Below are positions 36,173-44,665 of a stretch of 64,000 nt of DNA, piece after piece (positions within the stretch are counted from its first letter, which is position 1; the number at the start of each line of letters is the position of its first letter). The translations under genes and the position numbers were made by a program. The notes below the pieces were generated by a model. That model was not told where the DNA came from and made no database searches. It worked only from the letters and a program-made list of their open reading frames with translations. Location: the NCBI GenBank assembly GCA_965197635.1, contig CBDANN010000008.1:744001-808000 (forward strand), read 5' to 3'. This stretch comes from Bin87 sp965197635. Lineage in GTDB: Bacteria; Chloroflexota; Dehalococcoidia; Lucifugimonadales; UBA3495.

Positions 36173-36395
36173 CCTTGCGGATCCAACGCAACGACGCCGC
36201 TGAGCGGAATGGGAGAGTGTGCGGCGGGGCCCAGAATTCGAACGCCAAACCAAGATTCGAGGGTTGGTTGCCGAATTGGTGAAGCAGGGGGGCGCCCATC
36301 CGGTGGAGACGGCCATGCTCGTCACCATTGACGCGTAGACCATGCTGGTGCGAGGCCGGCTGGGCCAGTGCCCGCACGCGCGGGGATAGATTTTA
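36173..36395. other. Region without a recognised gene
   Basis: About 220 bases between the riboswitch promoter and the IS5 fragment. A plus-strand stretch (EFERQTKIRGLVAEL, ending at a TAG) looks like protein but I cannot assign it. Confidence 0.4.
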
Positions 36396-36767
36396 GAGCC
36401 TGTTTGCAATCTTTTTAGGATTAGCACCATGAAGGCAAGCACCACCATTTGCCGGCTGGTATTGAGCTTCCTTTCACAGTTCTTCCAGAGTCGGCGGCAC
36501 TTTTCCAGCCCGGCGAAAGACCGCTCCACCACCCATCGCTTTGGCAGCACCACGAAGGTGTGCAGTTCGTTGCGTTTCACCACTTCCACCGCGGCTCCCA
36601 ACAAGCTTTGCACCGCAGTGGCAAAGGGCTTCCCGGTGTAACCCCCGTCCACCAGCACCTTCTGGACCTGATTGAGGCCGGACCGGTTTGCGTCAAACAT
36701 CGCCAAAGCCCCAGCCCGGTCGGTAACGTCGGCGGTAGTCAGGTGTAGCGCATGGGGCAATCCTTCC
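36396..36767 (-). pseudogene. IS5-type transposase fragment (C-terminal half)
   Basis: Nearly identical to the C-terminal half of the complete copy at 43863-44657: TTADVTDRAGALAMFD, VLVDGGYTGKPFATAV, ELHTFVVLPKRWVVERSF. The end GAGCCTGTTTGCAATC (36396) matches the terminal repeat of the complete copy and is preceded by TTA. The other half is missing; the junction at about 36767 falls inside the phage protease gene. Confidence 0.88.
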
Positions 36768-37161
36768 CGATTGCGTCAAGGTCGGCATGGTGTACCTCGC
36801 GGACACCGCCAACTATGCGCGAGCGGACCGTTGCCCGCAGAAATTCGATTGACAGGCCGGTATAGACGCCCTCGCGCACGTTGACGGCAGGATCGCGCCC
36901 GCGTTGCGTGTTGGGCAGCATCGCGTCAATCCGAACTTCGTTGCCGTCCAGGAACGGAGTAACCCTCACCACGGGTTGCCCTCTGACGTGTTGCTCATTG
37001 ACGACTACGCCACCAGCTGGCCACTTCAATGCGCCCCTCGTAAAGCGTTCGGCCAGGTTGCGCCCGCGTTCGCCGTAGGTCAACAGCGTTCCCGTCAACC
37101 GCCCCGGCGACTGGCGGGTATCATCCTCGACGAAACGAACCTCACATAGCAGGTCGGACAT
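36768..37161 (-). pseudogene. HK97-type prohead protease, 3' end lost
   Basis: About 130 codons from ATG 37161. VRFVEDDTRQSPGRLTGTLL, FTRGALKWPAGGVVVNEQH and VREGVYTGLSIEF are typical of the phage prohead serine protease (peptidase U35) family. The C-terminus is cut by the IS5 fragment at GKDCPMR. The stop of the upstream NTPase frame overlaps the start. It lies after the capsid gene, not before it as is usual. Confidence 0.8.
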
Positions 37162-37163
37162 TT

Positions 37164-37590
37164 CACAACCTCGAGTACCATCGCCCGATGGCATCCTCGC
37201 ATTGCGCACTAACCACGCCGTCAACGGCCAGACGCTGCCGCACAACGGCTATGCCGGGGTCAATGCCCCTTTGGCTCCGGGGCGCAAGGCGTCTAGCAAG
37301 GCCCCGCGGCGCGCCCCGGAGCCGTCCGAGTTGGTTACCACCACGTCAACATCGTTCCGCGCCGCCACCGTCATGATCGTGCGCCGCAGATATTCGGCCA
37401 ACGGCAACACGAAGTCCTGGGATGCCAGACGCTCCGGGTAGCGTCCGTCCGGGCCGCGCTCCAACAGCAGCAGTGCCGCGAGTAGCGACTGAAAATCAGC
37501 CGCCACCATCGGCGCGTTTGACTGCCGTAGCATCTCCCGCGCCTGTTGCGTCTTGCCCGCACCAGCCGGCCCGCTAATCAGCGTCGGCAC
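37164..37590 (-). pseudogene. Phage P-loop NTPase, frameshifted
   Basis: Starts ATG 37590 with MPTLISGPAGAGKTQQA (Walker A GPAGAGKTQ). The frame stops at 37249 after KGALTPA, but another frame continues IDPGIAVVRQRLAVDGVVSA, CEDAIGRWYSRL and stops at the protease start. A single-base indel near 37255-37265 explains the split. Such small NTPases occur in phage structural clusters; the role is unclear. Confidence 0.7.
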
Positions 37591-38808
37591 TACGCTACCT
37601 GGACGGCCCGCCGCGCGAACCCAGCGGATCGGATCAATTTCCGGCCAGCCAACACAATCGCCGTGATGATGATCTCGCCTTTGTCCACGGACGTGATTTC
37701 GTCGAAAATCAACTCAACCCCATTCCACACGGGCGCGCAGTAATCTTTTCGCATCCCCTTGCGGACAATCACGGCCTGATCGTTGCTCACGGCGTCCGGG
37801 ATATGGCCGGACGTCATAACGCCGCCCGACTGTGCCATCAATGCGGCCAGGGCGGTCTGATCGCTGCTGTTGCCCCGGTACACGCTGGCCGCGTGAGCGT
37901 ACCCGGCAGGGCCGTACAGCACTCGCACATCGCCGGCCATGCTCGCATAAATGCCGTCGATGGTCGCCGCGTCGAATACCAGCTCGTAATGTGTGGCGAA
38001 GTCGGCCGCTGTCCCCGCGTCGCCGGTGCGCTGGGTAAGGCCAGCCGATCCCAGCAACCCATTGACCGTATCGTTGAGCACCAGCCCGTCAAGTTGGCTG
38101 CTGACTGCCTCATTCAGGTTCTCGCGCAACGCCGACTCCAGTTCCAAAAATCTTGCAGCCTCCTCGCGCTGCCAGCGGAATGCAGCCTGAACCCTGCCCG
38201 GCGAAATCGTCGTCACCGTGAATGCGCCGGTACTTTCCGCCTGGGCCGCTTCCTCGGCAGGAGTTCCCACGGTTGCCCCGGTCGAAATGACTGGGTACAG
38301 GCTATCCCCGGTCGGTACGGTCGGGCGGTCAAGCATCAGAAAATCGGACACGCTGCCCGGGAACACCTGGCGAATGACCGGCTGCTGATTGCCCTGAACG
38401 TCTCCGGTAATCGTAGCGGCGGCGCGAGTTTCGACGGGGCCGTAGGCAAACAGTTCCAACGGCACCTGATTGCCGTTCATACCGACCGAGTTCCTTTTGC
38501 AGTTCGGCAGTCGCGCCGGTCGGTTGCCGCCCGCCCCGGGCCGCGTCGAAAATCTCGCCAATGCTGGCCCGCAGTTCCAAATCGGCCAACCCACGGGCAA
38601 CCGTGCGGGTTTCAACCGGCGTCGGCGCAACGTCTCCCGCCAGTTTCAGCGCGGATTGCTGGGCTTCATTCCCCGTGTATTCCCGGCGCAGGGTTTCCAG
38701 TTCCGCCCGGATTTCGTCGGTCAAGTCGTCGACCGCCAGCCCGCCGATGACGGCAAGCCGCCCGCGAATGTCGGCGGCCCGGACTTCCAGGGTTTGCAGT
38801 GGCGTCAT
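37590..38808 (-). pseudogene. HK97-fold major capsid protein, one-base frameshift
   Basis: Delta-domain part from ATG 38808: TLEVRAADIRGRLAVIGG, LETLRREYTGNEAQQSALKL, ELRASIGEIFDAARGG. Capsid part: MNGNQVPLELFAYGPVETRA, LMLDRPTVPTGDSLYPVIST, RWQREEAARFLELESALREN, AGRKLIRSAGFARRAVQV. The two parts meet near 38480-38495, where removing one base of CTCGGTCGGTATG would restore ELG-MNGNQV. Programmed shifting cannot be excluded but no slippery run is seen. Confidence 0.82.
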
Positions 38809-38811
38809 AGT

Positions 38812-39128
38812 CTATACTCCCGTTGTATCACGGTGGCCGATATTCTTTATTCCATTATATCGCATCCGCCAACACGGTTTCCAACAGCGCGAGGCGTCGC
38901 CCTCCGGGTCGGGCTTGCTGTTTTCAGCGATAGTCTTTTCCACATGATGCGTTTTGCAAAGCGTCTGCAAGTTGCCAGGTCGTACAGCGCGCCGCCCTGG
39001 TGCACGGGCCGCACGTGGTCAACCTCAACGCTGCCCATGCGCCCGCACTTCACACAGGCCCACTTGTCCCGGTCCAACGCCAGCAACCGCACACGTCGCC
39101 AACGCCTGGGGTTGACCTTCCCGTTCAC
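38812..39128 (-). pseudogene. Phage HNH endonuclease, one-base frameshift
   Basis: ATG 39128: RRVRLLALDRDKWACVKCG, then VEVDHVRPVHQGG (HNH core). After YDLA the frame is lost; the missing part NLQTLCKTHHVEKTIAENSK with the final His is in another frame and ends at 38812, just before the capsid ATG. One base was lost near 38968. HNH proteins of this size sit next to terminases in many tailed phages. Confidence 0.8.
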
Positions 39129-39620
39129 CCTACCAACCCGACCGTCATGCGCCGCGGCGGTCGAGCCGCTGCCCGTTCCACTTCCCCACAGGCCAGCGTT
39201 AGGGCAGCCGCCACGTCGTCCCGCGCCTGGTTGTTTGACCCGCGCTTTACCAGCCGCGAGTTCCCGGAGGCGTCGTTTTCAACCATCGAGACGGCAAGGC
39301 CGCCCGTCAACAGCAGCCGACTATCCCGGTCAACCGACAGCGGCCCGTCCTTTGCCATGCGCCGCGTTGCCCGAATGTCTGCGCTCGCTTCGGAGTACCG
39401 CATTACCCGTGGCTCAATCCGTAGGCCCCTGGCGCAATCTTCGAGTTCGTACACGCGGAAACGGTCGCACAACACCTTGACCGGCCGGCCCCATTCCGCC
39501 CGTACAATGTCCGTCAACTGCGACGGCGGTTGCACCCGCAACCCCTCCGCAACGTGCAACCTACCAGCGTCAACCAGCCGCTGGTACATGCCCGCCGGCA
39601 CCCGGTCGCGCCGTTCCTGC
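39125..39620 (-). pseudogene. Terminase large subunit, C-terminal part
   Basis: QERRDRVPAGMYQRLVDAG, VRAEWGRPVKVLCDRFR, MAKDGPLSVDRDSRLLLTGG, ASGNSRLVKRGSNNQARDDV, AAALTLACGEVE. This is the nuclease-domain end of a phage large terminase. It continues upstream at 40083 after a 460-base insertion. The stop overlaps the HNH start by 4 bases. Confidence 0.65.
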
Positions 39621-40082
39621 TATCCACTAACTGGAGTTTTCACGCGGCGACTGGCCCTCCTTACAGCGTAGGCGTGTCGCCGGAGGGAGTCATCGGCAAC
39701 GCACAATCTATCCAACGGGATCGCCCCACAACGGGGCGTCACCAATGCTGTAGTCGTAAAACTCCCGGACCATGCTATGGATCGGGCAATATGCACCAAC
39801 GTCTACTCGGTCTTGGTCCGTACGACACGCCTCGCCAGAGTATACACGGCCGACGCGGACTGACCAGTTAGTCGCCTCTGCACGACCCAGGTCAGGGCAA
39901 TCGCATATGGGCAGTTTAATGCCCGTTATTCCTGCGCAAGCAGGAATCCAGTGAATTCGTTAATTACGTTTCCAATTCGTTCATGCAATGACCTTATGGA
40001 CTCCGTCTTTCGCCGGCGTGACGGGGTTGTAATTTCAAATGCGATTGCCCTGCCTCTGCACGGGCCGGCCACGGCCATAATG
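39621..40082. mobile_element. Insertion splitting the terminase gene (IS110-end-like boundary, palindromic repeats)
   Basis: About 460 bases without a gene. Its left edge TATCCACTAACTGGAGTTTT is very like the sequence at the 3' end of the IS110 transposase (63008-63032). It contains two inverted copies of a 29-bp palindromic repeat at 39921-39949 and 39997-40025. It may be a non-autonomous remnant. Confidence 0.5.
39921..40025. repeat. Pair of inverted 29-bp palindromic repeats
   Basis: CCCGTTATTCCTGCGCAAGC(AGGAATCCA) at 39921-39949 and, inverted, CCCGTCACGCCGGCGAAAGA(CGGAGTCCA) at 39997-40025. Each is itself a small palindrome. The arrangement resembles REP pairs. Confidence 0.7.
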
Positions 40083-40260
40083 CTGCTATGGACGGGATAC
40101 TAGGGCAAACCGCTACCGCCTCAACGCGCCCGGACGGGAACACTGCCGTTGCCGCCGACCACGCGCGCCCGCCACCCAGGTCAACGCCAACCGTGGGCCG
40201 GCCATCCCGTTCCGGTACAGGCCGCGCTAGCGTCCGTTCCCACGCTTCGTATCGTTGCAC
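40083..40260 (-). pseudogene. Terminase large subunit, middle part
   Basis: RYEAWERTLARPVPERDGRP, TVGVDLGGGRAWSAATAVFP, RVEAVAVCPSIPSIA. The VDLGGGRAWS segment holds the first metal-binding Asp of the terminase nuclease. The ATPase half that should lie upstream is absent. Interrupted at 40083 by the insertion above. Confidence 0.65.
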
Positions 40261-40276
40261 TGCCCGCTGTGATCGT

Positions 40277-40307
40277 GCCGCCCGCTTGCCACGGGCGGCT
40301 TTTTTTC
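40277..40307 (+). terminator. Strong rho-independent terminator
   Basis: GCCGCCCG, loop CTTGCCA, CGGGCGGC, TTTTTTT on the plus strand. No plus-strand gene is seen before it; it may protect the small minus-strand gene beside it from incoming transcription. Confidence 0.75.
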
Positions 40308-40548
40308 ATCGTGTGCGTGTGAAGATAAAGTCATCCCTTGTAACCTCCGAGCTTTCCGAAAGTCCGAACGTGCCGCCGATGCTCCGGTAGTATTCCAGCG
40401 CAAACAAGGCAATACTGATCGCCCTGTGGTCGGTAATCACCAGGGCGTCATCCGGCGCAACCTGCTCCTGCAGCCATTCCTTTGCGGCATCCAACGCCTC
40501 TACCGTCGTGTTGGTGAGCGTTACCGCCCGCTTCAATTTACTCGGCAT
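40306..40548 (-). CDS. Small hypothetical phage-region protein
   Basis: 80 aa, no family recognised. MPSKLKRAVTLTNTTVEALD then AKEWLQEQVAPDDALVITDH and FALEYYRSIGGTFG suggest a compact mostly helical protein. It is intact, with a plus-strand terminator at its 3' edge. Position in the integrated element suggests a phage or host-control gene. Confidence 0.55.
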   Translation of the reverse strand: MPSKLKRAVTLTNTTVEALDAAKEWLQEQVAPDDALVITDHRAISIALFALEYYRSIGGTFGLSESSEVTRDDFIFTRTR

Positions 40549-40713
40549 AGCAACACCTTTGTCCTAAACTAGCACTATCACACCACAGGGTACGTACCCT
40601 AGTCTATGCCGATAGTGTCACAAAAAAGGTGCGGGCGAATGCCCGCACCTATAGAGATCGCAGTTAGGGTCGATTAGAACGATGATTTCATAAGTGAGTA
40701 CACCGCTCGCACA

Positions 40714-40872
40714 TCACTTTGCGCCAACAGTTTCGCGCTCTTTCTCGCGCGCGGCCTCCCCGGCTTGCCGCAATAATGCCGGATTGCTCACCACGCGTTC
40801 AAGGGCTTTGGCGTCTTGGTTCCCCTTCTTTTCGCCCACGAATTTGATGATTGAGCCTATGGTGTAAAACAC
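40714..40872 (-). CDS. Small protein of 52 aa with strong ribosome site
   Basis: GTG 40872 with AGGAGG 7 bases upstream. It reads MFYTIGSIIKFVGEKKG, NQDAKALERVVSNPALLRQA, GEAAREKERETVGAK: a short hydrophobic start, then a charged helix. It resembles small phage or membrane-associated proteins but I do not recognise it. Called mainly on the ribosome site and codon-like composition. Confidence 0.5.
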   Translation of the reverse strand: MFYTIGSIIKFVGEKKGNQDAKALERVVSNPALLRQAGEAAREKERETVGAK

Positions 40873-40941
40873 GATCAATCCTCCTAAATCGAGGGTGACA
40901 GCTATGGTACCGTAAATGACTGCGCCAATACTAGTACCGTT

Positions 40942-42110
40942 TCAATCTGATCTTGTCGGATAGATATGTTGGAGCTTACGGCGAGCATCTTTGGTGGTAA
41001 ACCGCCAGTCTATGGCTAATCTTGCTGCGTTGCGCTCGCGTTCGAGCGCCGCAACCTCTCGCCGCAGCTCCGCCTCATCGCTGATACGGCGGTTCAGACA
41101 TCCCCTGCTGAAGACGCTCAACTCGATCTCAGCCATGTTCAGCCAGCTGCCGTGCGTGGGAGTGTAATGAAACTCGAGGCGTTGGGCGATGCGCCGAGCT
41201 TCGGATGGCTCAAATGCTTCGTAGAGCGCGCCGAGCTGGTGGGTGTTGAGGTTGTCCAGTACCAGCCTGACCACCTCGGCATCAGGATATACCTCGTCCA
41301 CCAGCCACCGCATCTGGTGCGCGAAGTCTACGGCAGTGCGGCGCTCGGTCACCGCCACCTGTCTCCAGCCACCCCTCGGCTCACAGATCATGAACAGGTT
41401 CCGGGTCCCGTTACGCTGGTACTCGGTGTCATAGCGTGCCACCCGTCCCGGGGCAGCCTCCAGGGGCGGACGCACCTCCCCAGTCAATTGCCGGGAGGTC
41501 TCGTCTGCCGGGAGGTCTCGTCTGCCGGGAGGTCTCGTCTGCCGGGAGGTCTCGTCGAAACACACTACCGGACGCTCCGGATGGTACGCCTGTTGGTACA
41601 GGTCCAGCACGTCCTCCAGCCGCGCCACGAACTCCCCGCTCACCTTGGGGATACACCACTCCTGCTTCTGCCACGGCTTGAGTTCGTTTTTTTGAGCATC
41701 TGGCGCACCGTCTCCAGGGAGATGCTATCGGCAAACTCCAACTCCACCACCTGGTCGGCCAACAACTGGAGTGTCCAGTGCGTGTGCCCTGCGGGCGCGG
41801 CGCTGCACGCAATGGCGATCAGGTGCGCTTCCTGCTTGCCGTCCAGCTTGCGCTCCTGGCCCGGCCGCGGTCGGTCATTGATGGCGGCCTCAAGTCCTTC
41901 CTCCACGTACCGCTCCCGCGCTCTGGCGACCGTGGCCGCGTTGACCAACAGCACATCGGCTATCTCACGGTCCCGAAGCCCCTGGTCAGCCTTGAGCAGC
42001 GACAGCGCCCGCTTCACGGTGCGCACTGACGCCTTGCCGCGCTGGGACACCTCATTGAGACGGGAGCGTTCGGCCTCGGTCAACTCTACTTTATACTTGA
42101 TGGCAGCCAT
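40942..42110 (-). CDS. IS630 family transposase by -1 frameshift (copy 1)
   Basis: First frame from ATG 42110 (MAAIKYKVELTEAERSRLNE, helix-turn-helix EIADVLLVNAATVARARERY) ends at 41640; the second gives MSGEFVARLEDVLDLYQQA, VVCFDETSRQ (first Asp), LVLDNLNTHQ (second Asp), HGSWLNMAEIELSVF (Glu). They join at A7 in CTCAAAAAAACGAAC near 41685, a known type of slippery site; a -1 shift gives LKKNELKPW. Just after FDETSRQ, four 17-bp units expand the protein by 17 residues in frame. Confidence 0.85.
41491..41556. repeat. 17-bp minisatellite inside the IS630 transposase
   Basis: CCGGGAGGTCTCGTCTG at 41491, 41508 and 41525 plus a partial fourth unit to 41556. IS630 copy 2 has one unit only (60222-60236). 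Three added units make 51 bases, so the frame is kept. Confidence 0.92.
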
Positions 42111-42964
42111 GGCTGGGCACTTCCTCACACAAAGATCATGCCCAAGTATGGCTGCTTTCTTATATTCTTACAAATCTACCTGGCAACGGTACTAGCGTAT
42201 TCAGCCAACGTAACAGTTCAGAGTTGGTGAGGTAAATTGGTCGAAAGAGGGTTGCGGGGCACTGGCGCTACCGGCGGTGGTTATGTCATATAACGGATAT
42301 GGATCGGGAAATCGACCTCGCCACTGCCGACCGGGATGTCCTCATCGCCATCATCGTCCGGCAGCAGGCCATCATCGAGCGCCTGGAGAAACGGATTGCC
42401 CAGCTGGAAGGGCCGGCCAAACCCAGCGGTCCCCGACGGATGCCCGGTCTGAAACCCAAAGCCGACCGGAAGCCTGCCCAGCCCAAATTGCCACGCAAGC
42501 CGCGGCCCCACGGCTTTGCCCGGGCCCGTATGACGCCCACCCAGCGGGTAGAACACACGGTGGATCAGTGCCCCGACTGCGGGACCCGGTTGTCCGGCGG
42601 TTGGGCCCAGCGCACTCGGGAAGTCATTGACCTGCCCCAGGTTCCGGTGCAGGTTACTGAGCACGTCTATATCGCCCGCACCTGTCCCCGGTGCCGACGC
42701 CACTGGACGCCCCGAGCGGCAACGGACGACGTGGCACTGGGCAAGCAGCGTCTGGGGGTCAACATCATCAGCCTGATTGCCGCCTTGCGGGAGGAGGCCC
42801 GGCTGCCCGTCCGCACCATCAGGTGGTATCTGGACGCCGTGCACGGGTTACGCCTCAGCCTGGGGGCCATCGTAGCTGCGACGCACCAGGTGGCACGAAA
42901 AGCCCAGGCTGTGGTGGCGGGCATTGTGGAACGCATCCGGGGCAGTCCGGTGGTCCACGCCACA

Positions 42965-42981
42965 CGATCTTTGACCAATCA
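42965..42981 (+). repeat. TTGGTC micro-insert 1 of IS66, at the catalytic Asp
   Basis: CGATCTTTGACCAATCA, opposite orientation to the gene; replaces the Asp-Glu codons of DETGW, net about +15. Confidence 0.88.
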
Positions 42982-43021
42982 CACCGGCTGGCGGGAGGAC
43001 GGCCACAACGGCTACGTGTGC

Positions 43022-43038
43022 GAGCCCTTGACCAATCA
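43022..43038 (+). repeat. TTGGTC micro-insert 2 of IS66
   Basis: GAGCCCTTGACCAATCA between TACGTGTG and CTTCAGCACC; expected TGGAGC, net about +16, causing the frameshift. Confidence 0.85.
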
Positions 43039-43801
43039 CCTTCAGCACCCCCACCGAGCGGTATTTTCTGCGGCGGGGCCGGGGCAAGACGGTGGTGGAT
43101 GAAGCCCTGAGCGATGCTTTCTCCGGAGTATTGGTCAGCGATTTCTACGCTGCCTACCACCATTACGATGGCCCCAAGCAACGCTGCTGGGCTCACCTGC
43201 TGCGGGACATCCATGACCTGCGCACCCTCTACCCCGATGATACGCCACTGGCCAGGTGGGCCGACGCTGTCCACGGGATTTACGACCGGGCCAAAACCTG
43301 CACTCATCCCCGGGCCAAGCGGCGGCGCACCGCCCAACTGGCCCTGGAACGACAACTGCTGGCCCTCTGCCAACCCTTCCGGCACGACCCGTCGGCAACC
43401 CAGGCCAAGCTGTGCCGACGCATCGAGCGCCACCTCAAGGAACTCTTTGTCTTTGTGGCCGAACCGGACGTGCCAGCGGACAACAACGCCGCCGAGCGCA
43501 GCCTGCGCCACCTGGTCATCAGTCGCAAGATCAGCGGCGGCACCCGCTCGGAGCAAGGCACACAGAGCAAGATGACCTTGGCCTCTCTCTTCGGCACCTG
43601 GCGCGCCCAGGGTCTAAATCCTCTCGCCGCTTGCCGTCAACTGCTCATTTCCCCGCAACTCTGAACTGTTACCAGCCAACTTGTCAAACTCGGCGTACCC
43701 TAATTGACAAACGGTTATCCGCCAAGTCACGAAGGCGATGCCAAACGGTGATGCCAGAAAATGATACCGCAGCAATCTCTCCATGCTGTGATTGTACCTT
43801 A

Positions 43802-44665
43802 GAACCTGTCTACGATCTCTGAAATAGGTTAAGCTGAGACTATTATCAGGGGAGGGGTAATCATGTCTCATTCCTATCCCAGCGACATCAGTAGGGAGCA
43901 ATTCGCCCGTATTCTGCCCACGCTGAAGTCGGCCCGACGCCGGACCAAGCCCCGCATTGTGGACTTGTATGACGTTTTCTGCGGCGTGCTGTATCTCCTG
44001 AAAAGCGGCTGCCAGTGGCGAATGCTGCCGGCGGACTTCCCCGATTGGCGCACTTGTTACCAGTATTTCCGGCAATGGAGCGAGCAGCCCGACCCGGAGC
44101 AGGATTCCATTCTGGAACAAGTCCTAAAAAAATCGGTTGGCGAGGCCCGACAAAGCAATGGGAGGGAAGAGCAGACCAGCTGCTGCATCGTGGACTCCCA
44201 GAGCGTCAAGAACACGGACACCGCCGAGCAGAAGGGCTATGACGCGGGCAAAAAGGTGTCCGGAAGCAAGCGTCATATCGCGGTGGACACGCAAGGATTG
44301 CCCCATGCGATACAGGTGACTACCGCCGACGTTACCGATCGGGCGGGGGCTTTGGCGATGTTTGACGAAAACCGGTCCGACCTCAACCGGGTCCAGAAGA
44401 ATGTGTTGGTGGACGGTGGTTACACCGGGAAGCCCTTTGCTGCTGCAGTGCAAGGCATATTGGGAGCCGCGGTGGAAGTGGTGAAACGCAACGAACTGCA
44501 CACCTTCGTGGTGCTGCCGAAACGATGGGTGGTGGAGCGGTCATTCGCCTGGCTGGAAAAGTGCCGCCGGCTCTGGAAGAACTGTGAAAGAAAGCTCAAT
44601 ACCAGCCTGCAAATGGTGGTGCTCGCCTTCACGGTGCTAATCCTAAAAAGATTGTAAACAGGCTC
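43802..44665 (+). mobile_element. IS5-type element, complete
   Basis: 864 bp with imperfect ends GAACCTGTCTACGATCT and (inverted) GAGCCTGTTTACAATCT, and TTA target duplication (43799-43801, 44666-44668). The right-hand TTA is the stop codon of the minus-strand integrase. A fragment of the same element is at 36396-36767. Confidence 0.92.
43863..44657 (+). CDS. IS5 family transposase, intact
   Basis: 264 aa in one frame. SYPSDISREQFARILPTLKS, CQWRMLPADFPDWRTCYQYF, CCIVDSQSVKNTDTAEQKGY (first Asp), LVDGGYTGKPF (second Asp), LPKRWVVERSFAWLEKCRRL (Glu). GGGGAGGGG precedes the ATG. All catalytic residues present; one of the few intact transposases here. Confidence 0.93.
   Translation: MSHSYPSDISREQFARILPTLKSARRRTKPRIVDLYDVFCGVLYLLKSGCQWRMLPADFPDWRTCYQYFRQWSEQPDPEQDSILEQVLKKSVGEARQSNGREEQTSCCIVDSQSVKNTDTAEQKGYDAGKKVSGSKRHIAVDTQGLPHAIQVTTADVTDRAGALAMFDENRSDLNRVQKNVLVDGGYTGKPFAAAVQGILGAAVEVVKRNELHTFVVLPKRWVVERSFAWLEKCRRLWKNCERKLNTSLQMVVLAFTVLILKRL

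Larger units (their letters stand above)
40934..42192 (-). mobile_element. IS630 family element, copy 1
   Basis: 1259 bp between TA target duplications (40932-40933, 42193-42194) with ends GTACCGTT/AACGGTAC; both sites read CTAG. Transposase in two overlapping frames on the minus strand. It carries four tandem 17-bp units that copy 2 lacks. Confidence 0.92.
42299..43664 (+). pseudogene. tnpC: IS66 TnpC transposase disrupted by two micro-inserts
   Basis: N-terminal coiled coil (RQQAIIERLEKRIAQLEG), zinc-type cysteines CPDCG and CPRC, then SLIAALREEARLPVRTIRWY. The expected HADETGWRED reads HA-TRSLTNH-TGWRED: the catalytic Asp-Glu codons are replaced by insert 42965-42981. Thirty bases on, insert 43022-43038 shifts the frame so that the rest (VSDFYAAYHHYDGPKQRCWA, NNAAERSLRHLVISRKISGG) lies in another frame. 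Confidence 0.92.
42210..43672 (+). mobile_element. IS66 family element (single-gene type)
   Basis: 1463 bp, perfect 17-bp inverted repeats GTAACAGTTCAGAGTTG and a perfect 8-bp target duplication CAGCCAAC (42202-42209, 43673-43680). Only the tnpC gene is present. Confidence 0.95.

Noticed and set aside
41491..41556. CRISPR-like array
   Set aside because: Direct repeats with no spacers, inside a transposase gene. No CRISPR array or cas gene was seen in the window.
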